A DNA stretch of 64,000 bases from Chara braunii (GCA_003427395.1 BFEA01000210.1:576771-640770), one strand, 5' to 3'; positions 10,562 through 21,401 are shown, counted from the stretch's first letter. Program-made: numbers and translations. Notes: generated by a model not told the origin, from the sequence alone.

Positions 10562-10690
10562 TGCAAGGAAAATGAGCGATGGACAGAAAACCAAATTGCA
10601 ACATCACGCTGAAGACCAGATAGTCGTGTACCAAGCAGAAAGCACAATGCACCGAACTGTATCCAATTTCGCTCTTCTCGATTGGCACTC
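10562..10690. repeat. Repeat A, second copy at 12262-12428
   Basis: Both copies contain GCAAGGAAAATGAGCGA, then a shared block from AGAAAACCAAATTGCAACAT through GCTGAAGACCAGATAG, and end in CTCTTCTCGATTGGC. This copy sits 16 bases from the LTR at 10707. The other sits inside the neighbouring gypsy element, about 290 bases from the other LTR. The second copy is longer by an insertion of roughly 40 bases. The arrangement suggests recombination among related elements. Confidence 0.7.
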
Positions 10691-10706
10691 CAGCTACGCA
10701 GCACAC

Positions 10707-11276
10707 TGGACAGTGCCTGTGCAGCATGCTCTCCGCGCGTCAAAGCAGCAGCGTGGCCGCAATGCCTGCATAGGCCAGAATGTCCTCTGGCTTGGGCGCT
10801 CACTTTCCTAAATGGAAAGCGAGCCTGCATCTGGAGGCCCTGGGTCTGTCCTCTGTGTGCCCAGTAGGTTCACGTTGGGCCAGTGTCTGCGCCCAGGCAC
10901 ATTCAGACACTGATCTGGGCCCGCAGCGGTTAAGCTGCCCAACCGTGCGATGTGGCCAGCGTCGCATGCTGCATTGCCATTAGCCGAGAGGCCTCTGGCC
11001 ACATCCCTCCCTGGCTTCCCATTGGTCGGGAGCCTCTGGCCACGTTGCTGGTGGAGCGAGCCCAGAGGCTCGGCATGTTGTGCTTACACAGGCGTGGGCC
11101 TGTAAGCAAATTGCGCATGGTAACTGTCTGGCACCCCTCAATGCAGAAATGACAGAAGTATGGCCATTCCGAGCTCAGGCCTTCCTTCACTTAGGGTGGG
11201 CACTTCGCTTGTTGGGGGCCCCCTTGGGCACAGGGAGGCTGCGGCCTAGGCGCTTTGTGAGGGTTAAGTCCTTGCA
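10707..11276 (-). mobile_element. LTR (3' LTR of a minus-strand Ty3/gypsy element)
   Basis: About 570 bp, strongly similar to 12719-13296 along its whole length. Read on the minus strand it starts TGCAAGGACTTA and ends CCA, the usual TG...CA termini. A purine-rich tract (GAGGCGGATGGAA on the minus strand, about 11277-11289) abuts its start, as a polypurine tract should at a 3' LTR. The integrase remnant ends only about 20 bases from it. I found no matching 5-bp target duplication outside the LTR pair. Confidence 0.72.
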
Positions 11277-11295
11277 TTCCATCCGCCTCATGCTT

Positions 11296-12240
11296 CTACG
11301 CAGGTGTTCGTTCATAATCCGCAACGACCTGAGGTGCAGTTTTAGTCAGTTCCTCCTTCGTGAACCAGTGATCTTCATTTGGATCTGTGTGATGCCTGAA
11401 TCTGACCCGGTACTCCCGTGCTGGTTTGGGCGGTCTTCCTCTGCCAACTGGTTTAGGAACAGGCAGATCTCGAAGCTCATTCGGAGAGACCCCGGTGGTG
11501 CTGTGAAATGCATTGTTGTTCAGGCTGGCGATGAGAGGTAACTTGTCATCCCAGTCATCCTGGCTGAGCTTAATGTAATGCCTCAGCAAGTGTTGTACCA
11601 CGCGATTCATCTGCTCCGCCTGGTCGTTGGCTTCGGGATGATTCCCTGAAGTCATTTGGACTTGGCTGCCCATCTGCTCAGCCGCTTTCTTCCACATCTC
11701 GCGGGTGAATCCGACATCTCTATTGTTTGCCATTGTCTTGGGCAGTCCGAAATCACACACCCAATTATCCATGAATAACTTGATGACGTGCTCAGTCTGC
11801 GCAGTTTCGGGCATACTAGTCTAGCGTACTTGATGAACCTGTCAACTATGACAAATATACGGTTCGTGCCACTCTTGCTGGTCAGAACAGTGTCCATGAA
11901 GTCCATGGAGACACTCTGTCCTGGACCAGTGGGAATAGGCAAGGGCTTGATTAACGCAAGCGGTGCTGAGTTCTCGGCTTATCCCGTCGACAGACTTGGC
12001 AAGTCTGGACATAACTCTTTGCATCATCAAGCATAGAGGCCACCAGAAACGCTGTACCAGGTTAGCACTAGTTTTCTTGTACCCAAAATGTCCCGTTGCA
12101 TTGTGACACTCTCCTAGATGATGCACGTTGCAAAGACTCACTACATGGAATACACAGTCTTTTGAAACCTGCCTTCTCAAGAAAGAGCAACCATCCACCA
12201 TCACAAACTCGTCAGATGTAGCCTTGTCTCCGGCCTCAAG
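11296..12240 (-). pseudogene. Ty3/gypsy integrase, frameshifted, with chromodomain-like tail
   Basis: Reading right to left, three blocks in different frames make up one integrase. A zinc-binding HHCC-type segment (TGHFGYKKTSANLVQRFWWP, about 12040-12130) comes first. The catalytic core starts at 11942 with GPGQSVSMDFMD (first Asp). Its second half lies at 11814-11296 with NNRDVGFT (second Asp), SGNHPEANDQAEQMNR (catalytic Glu), HSTTGVSPNEL, and a C-terminal YRVRFRHH...EDHWFTKEEL segment like a chromodomain. All three DDE acids remain, but at least two frameshifts break the frame. Gag, protease, RT and RNase H are absent between the LTRs. The element is dead and internally deleted. Family assignment rests on motif recognition. 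Confidence 0.85.
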
Positions 12241-12261
12241 CTTGCGTATGATACCAAATTG

Positions 12262-12428
12262 CAAGGAAAATGAGCGAGAGCGATAGACAGAAAACCAAAT
12301 TGCAACATCACGCTGAAGACCAGATAGTTGTGAACCGAGATACAAGCCAAATAAGAGTAGTACAGTGAACTCAAATGTCAATGTCGACACTCGCTCGTAT
12401 CCAATGTCACTCTTCTCGATTGGCGCTC
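12262..12428. repeat. Repeat A, copy inside the gypsy element
   Basis: Diverged and slightly longer copy of the sequence at 10562-10690, lying between the zinc-binding part of the integrase and the right-hand LTR. No protein domain is seen in it. It may be 5' leader sequence of the element family. Confidence 0.65.
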
Positions 12429-12718
12429 TGTGCCCCGCCTACCCTACTCAGCACTATACTAGCCTACACTAAGTATGTGCAACAGGAGTCGCTTCGAGCT
12501 GAAGACCAATGTATGTGACGATGTCGCCAATGCAGACCGCCAACATACACCAGGTACGTGTCTCTTCTCCCCTCTGCCTCACCCTTGTCTCCTCACAGTG
12601 TGCGTCCCCGACAACCCAAGACTACCATCACCATCACCGGTGATGCACCCCAGCAGCCCGGCTATGGCCGCCGTGCGCCTGCTGCCACCACAGCACCTCT
12701 CTTCACCTCTTGCGCCAC

Positions 12719-13296
12719 TGGCCAGTGCATGCGCCAGCATGCTCTCCGCACGACAAAGCAGCAGCGTGGCCGCAATGCCTGCACAGGCCAGAATGTCCTC
12801 TGGCTTGGGCGCTCACTTTCCTATATGGAAAGTGAGCCTGCATCTGCTGGTCCTGGGCCTGGCCTCTGTGTGCCCAATAGGTTCACACTGGGCCAAAGTG
12901 TCGGTGCCCAGGCCCATTCAGACACTGGCCTGGGCCCGCAGCAGTTAAGCTGCCCAACTGTGCGACGTGCCCAGCGTCGCACACTGTATTGCCATTGGCC
13001 GTGAGGCCTCTGGCCACGTCGCTGCCTGGCTTCCCATTGGCCGAGAGCCTCTGGCCACGTCACTGGTGGAGTGAGCCCAGAGGCTCGACATGTTTTGCTC
13101 ACACAGGCGTGGGCCTGTAACCAACTAGCGCATCGTAACTGTCTGGCGCTCCTCAATGAAGAACATAACGAAAGTATGGCCCCATTTCCGAGCTCAGGCC
13201 CGCCTTCACTTAGGGCGGGCGCTTTGCTTGCTGGGGGCCCCTTTGGGCACAGGGAGGCTGAGGCCTAGCGGCCTTTGTGAGGGCTAAGTCCTCGCA
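12719..13296 (-). mobile_element. LTR (5' LTR of a minus-strand Ty3/gypsy element)
   Basis: About 578 bp, the partner of 10707-11276. On the minus strand it starts TGCGAGGACTTA and ends CCA. One base beyond the end the minus strand reads TGGCGCAAGAGG, a plausible tRNA primer-binding site because many start TGGCGC. The LTRs have diverged by substitutions and small indels, so the insertion is not recent. The internal region between the LTRs is only about 1.4 kb. Confidence 0.72.
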
Positions 13297-13297
13297 A

Positions 13298-14063
13298 TAA
13301 CCTCTCTTTCACTCTTCCTGTCTTGTGGCCCTTGTGGGACTCTGGCGTCGTCCTGTATGCTTCCCTGTCTCCCCAGTACTGGATCAGAGTTGTGCCAGTC
13401 TTTCCATTGTAGCCTATCTGCGTGAACGTCTGCTACCTTGCCTCTGGCCAACCAGATTTCCATGAAGCTTGCCAACCGTTGTTGTTCCGGCTCCCAGTCG
13501 GGGTGGACTTGAATAGCTTCCTTCACCCTTCTCCATTTGCACTGGATCTCTGCCTCTATCATGCCCTTTCTTGCCGTCCATGCTTTGTCGTGTGTGTTCT
13601 GGGTATTGTCCAACCTCCTGCTACACCTTTCCTTCCATATCGCCCAGAGTGTCACTTTGTGAATCATTCCAAACCACGTCCTCTCAGATTTGTCAAACTA
13701 GAAAGGGATGTTAGTCCAGAGGAGCTGCGTGGGGCGTTCAATGTGAAACCAAACTCTGGACAATGCTGAGCCCGAACTTTCAATGTAGCACTCTCCTCTG
13801 TGCATGTGCTGAAATCTATGGTCTATACAAAGCGTTCTTTTGTGGCTCAAGACTGAAGCTACCTTCCAGAAAACAAATTTGGACCCATGGAGCTGTTTGA
13901 GAGTGTGAAACCACCTGTACACCCAGGTCTGGAGGCGCTGCACTGTGCGCCAAGCTTTTCTGAACCGCCAGTGACACACTTCTTTTCTTTTCTGGCTGAC
14001 GCTGCTGGCCATTGTGGTCCGGTAGGCCCGAGCCGCAAAATCTTCGGAGTATGTGACGAACAA
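13298..14063 (-). pseudogene. Non-LTR retrotransposon (LINE) C-terminal remnant
   Basis: Read right to left, 13698-14063 contains SHKRTLCIDHRFQHMHRGEC followed by LSRVWFHIERPTQLLW, similar to the zinc-knuckle zone behind LINE reverse transcriptases. 13284-13667 continues with a frame that opens IHKVTLWAIWKERCSRRL, a block typical of the very C-terminus of plant LINE ORF2. The two parts are in different frames and the second Cys/His positions are eroded. The RT itself is not present on the right, where tandem repeats begin. Assignment is by pattern recognition only. Confidence 0.6.
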
Positions 14064-14465
14064 ATTTCTGCAAGGCTGGGGCCGTGTACTGGTGGGTCAA
14101 AGAAGAAGAGGGGGGGGGAAATGGGGCTACCTTCGAGGGGGGGAAAATCAAACAAGGAAACTGCTTGCGGTAGTTAAGAAAAAAAAAGAGGTAGTTGTTC
14201 TTGGAATGCTGGAACTCAAGAGTAGGTGACGAACAAATTTCTGAAAGGCTGGGGCGGTGTACTGGTGGTTCAAAGAAGAATGGGGGCCCCAAATGGAGAT
14301 ACCTTTGAGAAGAAAAAAAAAATCAAACAATGCAACCACTTGAGGTAGTTTAGAAAAAAAAAAAAAAAGAGGTGGCTGTTATGGGAATGCTGGAACCTTC
14401 ATGCATTTTCTTTTTTTCAGTGTACAACCGCTTGAGGTAGTTAGAAAAAAAAAAAGAAGAGGGGG
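14050..14465. repeat. Tandem repeat, period about 174 bp
   Basis: GTGACGAACAAATTTCTG starts at about 14052 and again at 14226. Both copies continue through GCTGGGGC.GTGTACTGGTGG, TCAAAGAAGAA, the A/G-rich stretch and GGAATGCTGGAAC. A partial third copy (CCGCTTGAGGTAGTTAGAAA) lies near 14427-14455. The repeat overlaps the upstream edge of the LINE remnant. Confidence 0.75.
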
Positions 14466-14534
14466 CCTCGTGTCAGTATACGACAGACACACTGAAGTGC
14501 AACACATGCGTCCCCCTGTTATTAAGTGGACACA

Positions 14535-14537
<3 letters not shown>

Positions 14538-14616
<79 letters not shown>

Positions 14617-14617
14617 N

Positions 14618-14687
<70 letters not shown>
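14538..14687. repeat. (GA)n microsatellite with an undetermined base
   Basis: About 75 GA units, with an N at 14617 where the assembly evidently joined two repeat reads, so the true length is unknown. It is followed by two near-identical 42-bp units (14698-14739 and 14740-14780) beginning TTTTACATTCCAGACTGG. Confidence 0.95.
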
Positions 14688-14690
<3 letters not shown>

Positions 14691-14789
14691 TGTTGCGTTT
14701 TACATTCCAGACTGGTTTTGCGAGATGGTCCACTGTCCATTTTACATTCCAGACTGGTTTTGCGAGATGTCCATCGTCCATTTTTAGCA

Positions 14790-15234
14790 AAGTACTGTAA
14801 CGTTGCAAACAATGAGTGACGTTCGAAGACATACGTAAACGAAATAATTATCCAATCTGTGCACAGATGCACTATTGACTATGGTCAGAAATATCCACTG
14901 CTGCTAAGGGTGTGGTCTCGAATCATTGAGCAAATTGCTTCTCCTTCTGCATGAATGAATGTTTCAATTTCGTTTGCTTTTAGGTCACATGACTATGTGC
15001 CAGCCTACTCTGTGGATGAAGTGGGTTCTGTCCGGGTTTCCAGGCCAAGGAAAAGCTGTTGCTTTTCTTTTCTTTTCCTTTTTTTTTTCTTTTTTCTTTT
15101 TTCTTTTTTCCTTTGTTTTTTAAATCGCCTCCATTCTTTTTGTGGGGAGCATAATGTGCTGGGAACGTTGCTTTTCTCCTAAGTTGTTTTTGGAAATTTG
15201 TAGTTGGGAAGCATCTGAACATAACGGATAATAC
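14790..15234. other. No gene seen; pyrimidine tract
   Basis: Contains a long CTTTT-type pyrimidine tract at 15059-15121. The small open frames here are translations of that tract. Confidence 0.5.
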
Positions 15235-15374
15235 GTCGCATCTATATTGTATTTGAGTTTGCGAAAAACTCAAAAATTAGAATAGAACGCATATGTGTTG
15301 TATTCAAATAGAAAGCAACCTGCCTATGCGATGTATTCGTTTACAGCACATATGCATTATGCTCGGGGGAAGAC
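15235..15374. repeat. Palindrome-rich repeat, copy 1
   Basis: Contains AGAATAGAACGCATATGTGT, GCACATATGCATTATG and the end block CTCGGGGGAAGAC. It is a diverged relative of 20690-20880 and 22297-22490, in the same orientation. The family is built from repeats of the motif GAATAnAACGCATATGCGTT. Confidence 0.65.
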
Positions 15375-15386
15375 GGTGGAACTTTG

Positions 15387-17460
15387 CTAAAGATTGATGT
15401 GTGAATGTCTTTGCCAGCGCCAGCTATGCGTGGTTGTTAGGAGTATAGCAGTTGAAGATGGGTGACTTCCTCTTGTACTTATCCTGATTTCTAAGAATCT
15501 GATGGGGATCGTAGGGTTTGCAAATTGCATTCCTTCGGGAGTTATCTCGGTTGAAATAGGGTTGTCTAATATCCACCAACCTATTGTTTTTGCATCCTTG
15601 ACCGTCATTTATGAGGCTAACTGGAAGGCTTGCATTGCTCTTGTTAATGCTTGGAAGGATGAATTGGAGGCTCTAGTCTGCGAATAAAATGGTTGTGGAT
15701 CGGTGTAGATGAAGGTCTGTTTCATCTTGGGTGTTTTCTAATCCTTCTATAAATTGATCACTTCAAACGAAAATTGGTATTGCTTCCATGACAAAGGGGA
15801 ATATTTTGGCTAACTCTTACACATTTTTCAAAGTTTCATCCTACCCCCATTTTCTCGACGCATTGTTGTAGGAAGTCCCAAGTAACTGGATCATATGCTT
15901 TTTCAAAAAAAAAACATGATTGCTGCCACGATTCTCTTTTTGTTGCATAGGGTCATAATATTGTCTAGGATGAATCTGCCTGGGATAAAATATGTTCGAT
16001 CTATCTGAAAGAAACTATTTTGTGCCTAGTAATTTGACTAGGATGTTGTAGGCTACACTTAGTAATGAGATGGGTTTGTAGTTTCTTACGTCTTCCTTAT
16101 CTCCTTTTTGGAACAGTAAGGTTACTCTTCATGTGCTTAGATCTAGGTGCCCAACACATGCTAGATTGCCATTCATAATTTTAAAAGAGGTCATATTTTC
16201 CTATCACGTTGTTGGGTTTCATACTTCTTAGGGCTTCATATAGTTCTTCCAAGGATACGGGCTTTATATTTCTTTTTAAGAGGTCATATTTTCCACGTCT
16301 AATTTCATTGCTACTGTAGTTGATAAGGTTTTGTTAAGATGCTTTAGGAATTTTCCTCTCAGCTCTCTGCATCTCATTTGCTCTCTCTGAAGGGGTTTTG
16401 CTGGTGTATAGGTCTCTATAGAAAGTAGTTTCGTACATCTTCCTTGTCTCCTTTTTGGAACAGTAAGGTTACTTTTCATGTGCTTAGGTCTAGGTGCCCA
16501 ACACATTGCCATCCATAGTTTTAAGAGGTCCTATTTTCCTATCACGTTGTTGGGTTTCGTACTTCGTAGGGCTTCATATGGTTCTTCCAAGGACACGGGT
16601 TCGTCTAATTTCGTTGCTACTGTAGTGGATAAGGTTTTGTCAAGATGCTTTAGAATTTTTCCTCTCAGCTCTCTGCATCATCTCATTTGCTCTCTCTGAA
16701 GGGGATTTGATGGTGTATAGGCCTCTATGGAAATTAGTTGCTAATATGCTATGCTTAGTAATTGTGCTGGCTTTAAAATGAGTTTTCCTTTGACTTTCTA
16801 TCTTCGCATTCCTAGGGTTAGATTTTATTTCTTGAAAGTAGGAGTTGAACATTTTTCACTGAATTCTCAGCGTACTTTTGCCCTCAATTGTAAGTCTTTT
16901 AATCAAAGTTTGGTTCATTCCTCCTCCTCCTCCTTAGTTTTCTTGAATGAATCAGCAAATCCTCTTGAGGTTGGGTCTTGTGATAAGTTGTTTTTCTCCC
17001 CACGAATAAATTGGAGCATCGTATCAACCAAAAAAAAAAAAAAAAAAAAAAGGAGGTGGTTTTTTGTGATCCCTATTGCTCCTTTTAATATTTATCCTCT
17101 CTCCTTTCTCTTGGATGTTAATCTTCTTGAGGTTTGAGCTATCTTCTCGCAAATTGCTTGTAGGCTTGTAGCGTTTTGGGAAACCTTAAATGGATGTCCA
17201 AGGCGGCGTCTTCTTTTACTATTGAGGCTACGTAGTACGGTTTTTTTTTTTTTTTTTAACCCTTGGCCACCTAGTGAGGAGTTGTTAAATCTGTAAAGGG
17301 TTTTTTCTATAAGGCCTGTTTTATTGAATCTGAGGGAGAGTATTATGGCTTTGTGATCTAATCCACAATGATAGGGTGAACTTTCAAAATGGATATTTTG
17401 TACAGTGCTCGATAGGAACTCAGTGATAAGGAAAAAGTTGATTTTTGAAAAGAATGTTCA
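15387..17460 (-). pseudogene. LINE ORF2 remnant: endonuclease end plus reverse transcriptase
   Basis: Read right to left, with many frameshifts and stops. At about 17310-17390 the frame reads HCGLDHKAIILSLRFN, like the SDH block that ends APE-type LINE endonucleases. Then come LEELYEALRSMKPNN and KIMNGNLACVGHLDL (about 16140-16240). LLFQKGDKEDVRNYKPISLL (about 16060-16120) is RT block 1 of LINEs. PGRFILDNIMTL and EKAYDPVTWDFLQ (about 15870-15990) hold the first catalytic Asp region. KTIGWWILDNP...RFLEIRIS at 15387-15608 matches the RT thumb. The YADD region is eroded. A segment of about 350 bp within it is duplicated in tandem. It is clearly non-functional. Confidence 0.82.
16083..16740. repeat. 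Tandem duplication inside the LINE, about 350 bp
   Basis: CTTCCTTATCTCCTTTTTGG (about 16089) recurs at about 16438. The following sequence is repeated through GGTCTAGGTGCCCAACACA, CCTATCACGTTGTTGGGTTT and AGCTCTCTGCAT to GCTCTCTCTGAAGGGG. The two units differ by substitutions and small indels (one lacks about 50 bases), so this is an older duplication. Confidence 0.8.
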
Positions 17461-17699
17461 ATCGTTTTGTGGTGTTTCCAATGCGAGAAAAACTTTTGGT
17501 TTACGGTAAAGAATGTAAAACGAGTCTGCTAAGGTATTTTAGATGCGGCTCGATAGTACAAGCCCTACACTTAAAATGGATAATAAGACTAACACGCAAA
17601 AAATATCTCACATAGTCATGCTTAGCCCTCAATCAAGGACCCAAAATATTTTAGGCACTTAAAATGAATCTTTTTTTTCGATTATGATAAAACTATTAT

Positions 17700-18960
17700 G
17701 CGTTTTCAATAGACAATGGACAGTACCAAAAGACAAGAAAACAGACAAGTTGAGACAACAAGGAGGACCTTGAAGAAGAGGAAGGAGAAAAACCAAGTAA
17801 TAAACCCCAATGAGAAGAGCTTATCTACTTGTGGAGGAAACTTTTCCCCAAAACACAGAGCAGGACAAAAAAAAAAGGGACGAAGTGCTAAGACAACCAT
17901 TATTCAGCACCCCGATAAATATCGAAGGAAGACCCATTTCACTTTTCAAGAAAGATATGAAATGGAGAAACTAGCTAGAAAAAGACATATTGCATCTATA
18001 AGATATTCAACCTTCTGATGAGTCGGTTAAACTCAGATAAAACAGTTTGTCACAACCCCTCGTTCGTTGTCCTCATTTTTCTCTTCGTCTATGATTAACG
18101 GGACAATTTTATTTGACGATATATGTAATGAAGAAAGAATGATTGGAAGTCCGCCAAGGAAATAAAGATTGTGTCAGAGGGGAATCACAACCCACAAAAA
18201 GATTTAGACCTTATTACAGAGGTTATCGCAATAGAACGTCAAAATCTCCTAAGAACGAAGCAACACGAGAAATAAAAGGATCGAGCCTCGATAAACAACC
18301 AAACAGAATCCCAAGAAGAAATGCAGATTGTTAGCTAAGAATCCTTGAACCCAAATTGGGTGAGGTGTTTAATCTTCCCTTTAGAAGAAGCACACAACTC
18401 AGCAAGCCTCCTTAGTAAAGAAAGTGGAGCAAAAACAGTTCTCAAGACTTGAATCATACGTGTCAGAAGGAGAAAACAAGAGAGTTTACAGACCGGACTC
18501 GGAAATACAAGAACTAGAAATAGACGAAGTAGAATGGTCATGGAAGACGAGAAAAGAAAGATAGAGCTCGTATCTCACGATAATATGGTTTAGCAAAACA
18601 TATTGTCAAATTAGGATACAAACTTATCTCCAAATCACAATCTAAAAAGGGTTGTCTATAACCGATGTTCTAAGAAAGATGAGAGAAGGAAGAAGAAAAT
18701 TCAATAATCATCCTAAGCAAACCACCCTGGGCAACAATAATGGTAACGTGCCCGACCAAGCTAGCCAACCTCCTTAGGATAATTATGTACAGAGCAATTA
18801 TTGTGAATGCTTGACTCTACCAAAGAAGAAAAAGGGAAAACAAAACATAACAAAACGCTTGGTGCAGAGTGTGCAATGCTTATGTGAAGGAGACCCTGAG
18901 TCATTGCTTTCTAGACTGCGAGAAGGCAAGAGACATCTATGGCACGAAATCGAACCATCA
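17700..18960 (+). pseudogene. LINE 3' part with zinc knuckle, opposite strand to its RT part
   Basis: The plus strand at 18863-18925 reads CRVCNAYVKETLSHCFLDCE, the C-x2-C...H...C knuckle that follows RT in many plant LINEs (Cys codons at 18863, 18872 and 18917; His at 18902). Upstream, around 18500, is EIDEVEWSWK, like the block preceding that knuckle. A basic open frame (17716-18018) shows no clear domain and could be ORF1 or degenerate RT. The orientation is opposite to the endonuclease/RT part at 15387-17460, with the inverted part 5' of the sense part, as produced by twin priming. Confidence 0.65.
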
Positions 18961-19942
18961 TGAAGTACCCTGTTAAGTGAACACATAGTACTAAACAGGT
19001 AAACCCTGAGACATTACCAATAGGCAGGAAGCAGGATATGAATAGTTCTTCTTCAATCAAATAAGAAACAGAATAATATGGACACTTCAAAAAATAAGAT
19101 GTAATATCATTTCAATCTCCAAACCAATGCATATGAGAACGTAAAACATGAATGTTTCAATTTTCGCAATGATTGGATAGCCAGGAATCACACTAAAAAG
19201 ATTCATCTGAACCATACATGCGGCGCATCACGTGCGCCGCATAGCGCATGTGCACACGTGCGCGCTCGCGTGATGCGGCGCATTTACAAAAAATAAATAA
19301 ATTCAAAAAGGGTAGGTTGTGGTAACCATAAGTGTCCCTCCAAAGGTAACCATAAGGTAACCATATTTTGGGGCCACTTCATACTACTCATTGGATATAT
19401 TCTTTTTTCCAAAAGGTCCCCTGCAAAGAATCAGCAGGGTTTTCATGCTTTTGGAAGGATGTTCATTGAACTCCTGGCAGACCACAAGCAGGCCAGCAAT
19501 ATATCCTGGATTCGGATTCAGGTCTATGTTCCAAGAGTTATGGGTTACAAAAGTACTACAAACACTACAATAGGTGTCTCGTGTTTTTGTCTTTCCTTTT
19601 CTTACGTGCATTGACCCTAAGGGCCTCGCTCCACTCGTCACAAAAGAAAAACATATGGCTTGTATGGTTCCAGTTTCTAGGAGAAGATTCATTATAGTTT
19701 TGCACATGTGGTGAGTAGTGGTGTGAAACCCTAAAAATCACATGCCAAGTTAGGAAGTCAGTAACCCATAACTACCGAAACACGGACCTGAATTCGAAGC
19801 TACACCATATATAGCTGGCCAGCTCCCCCCTTACTACAAGTCCAATGACTACCCTTCTCCTGCCGACGGGACCCTTGCCAATTTTTGGCAGGGACCTTTT
19901 GAAGTACCGGCACGGGTTGTCTGAATAATGTGAAAGGGCTCT
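18961..19942. other. No gene seen; CpG-rich palindrome
   Basis: 19219-19227 (TGCGGCGCA) and 19233-19241 are perfect inverted copies, and the same 9-mer recurs at 19274-19282. The DNA between contains alternating purine-pyrimidine (GCGCATGTGCACACGTGCGC), a Z-DNA-prone sequence in otherwise AT-rich surroundings. The rest shows no recognisable coding or RNA feature. Confidence 0.6.
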
Positions 19943-20092
19943 NNNNNNNNNNNNNNNNNNNNNNNNNNNNNNNNNNNNNNNNNNNNNNNNNNNNNNNNNN
20001 NNNNNNNNNNNNNNNNNNNNNNNNNNNNNNNNNNNNNNNNNNNNNNNNNNNNNNNNNNNNNNNNNNNNNNNNNNNNNNNNNNNNNNNNNNNN
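19943..20092. other. Assembly gap (150 N) in a dinucleotide repeat
   Basis: 150 undetermined bases. The right flank is (TC)n at 20093-20154, then (TTC)n at about 20192-20239, so the gap is probably an unresolved microsatellite of unknown true length. Confidence 0.99.
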
Positions 20093-20156
<64 letters not shown>

Positions 20157-20689
20157 GCATGTATACACACATCACGATTGTTTCTTTTCTTTTCTTCTTC
20201 TTCTTCTTCTTCTTCTTCTTCTTCTTCTTCTTCTTCTTCCCCCACGCATCTGCGATCAACGGACCGTGCAGCTCACTTCAACTACGCGCCGCAAGTATGA
20301 TCTGAATCCAAATGCAACATCCAATTTAGACTGTGCACACAACTAACTGGCACCGTAGGGAAAATGTATAGGAAGCGCCCTAGGATGAATGAGCCACCTG
20401 AGCCCTCAAATGGATTAGAATGGGTTAAGAGCATACACCAGCACATGTGATTACTTCGTCTTCATCGTCCAACCATCAATCATTTGAGGATTCAATTCTT
20501 GTTCCACACAGCGACAACCGATTGTCATTGACTACTCGAAACCTCGCACAGTAAGCACCAATATCGGCACGCGAGGAAGCAATAATACAACCTCTGTGAG
20601 TATCCCAATTGTTTTTTTCCCCTATAACTACTACGAGAGAGGCTTGACAAATCTCAAAGCAAGAAGTTGCACCACTATTGTCTTCCTCC

Positions 20690-20880
20690 GAATATAAGAC
20701 ATATGCATTACAAAGGAATACAACGCATAGGTTGTTTGCTATCCGAATGCAGCGCATGTGCGTTTTGTTCAAACAGCCACTGTATTCGAATACAACGGAT
20801 ATCCGTTCTATTCCAATCATCGACTTTTCTTGAGAACTCGAATAGAACGCATATGCGTTATGTTCGAGGGAAGATGCTAG
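20690..20880. repeat. Palindrome-rich repeat, copy 2
   Basis: Shows repeated GAATACAACGCAT, GCAGCGCATGTGCGTT, ACAACGGATATCCGTTCTAT, CGAATAGAACGCATATGCGT and the end block TTCGAGGGAAGATG. Each core is a palindrome (AACGCATATGCGTT). Together they can form several nested hairpins. Confidence 0.72.
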
Positions 20881-21238
20881 TCTTCTCCTTCTCACGTCAA
20901 AAAGGAAAGAAGGGTCTGAATCAGAATTTGTTACCAGCAAGGAGCAACCATCCGATTTCCATTCACGCTCTGGGTAAGGAGCTCATGGCTGTCCAAGTAG
21001 GACTTCAGTAACTGACTGTCCCCCTGTAGTAAGTAGAACTGTAGAAATGCTACATGTGAGGACAGAATGACTATGGCTAGGAAGTGGGTATACATGCAAA
21101 TGCTATAAGCCTATAACATATGGAGGACACACACAATCATATTTATTTTTAACTTATTTTCTTCCTCTCATTCAAATGGTTACCCAATGACTATTTGGCA
21201 AATCTTAAAATAAATAGAACACTGACTATGTGGCAAAT

Positions 21239-21401
21239 CAGGTCTACAATGACTATTTGGCAAATCTTAAAGGTGTTGCACTTCGACACTGAGGAGAACA
21301 TAGGACACTGACTATGTGGCAAAAACTAGTCTTTTCCTATGTTCTCCTGAGTGTCGAAGTGCAGCACCTTTAAGATTTGCCAAAAAGTCAGTGTAGACCT
21401 G
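21239..21401. repeat. Long hairpin: 67-bp arms, 29-nt loop
   Basis: Left arm 21239-21305 (from CAGGTCTACAATGACTATTT) and right arm 21335-21401 match as reverse complements at 63 of 67 positions, one mismatch being a G:U wobble. Just upstream, partial direct copies of the arm (CTGACTATGTGGCAAATC) occur. The near-perfect long stem and short loop resemble a young MITE or a small-RNA precursor. No transcript evidence is available. Confidence 0.85.

Noticed and set aside
14401-14872. Open frames of alternating Arg-Glu or Ser-Leu
   Set aside because: Translations of the (GA)n microsatellite. The same holds for the (TC)n and (TTC)n frames at 19772-20346.
20346-20362. TGGCACCGTAGGGA as a primer-binding site
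   Set aside because: Partial match to the tRNA-Asp-type site only. The upstream DNA is a microsatellite and a gap, so no LTR can be shown.
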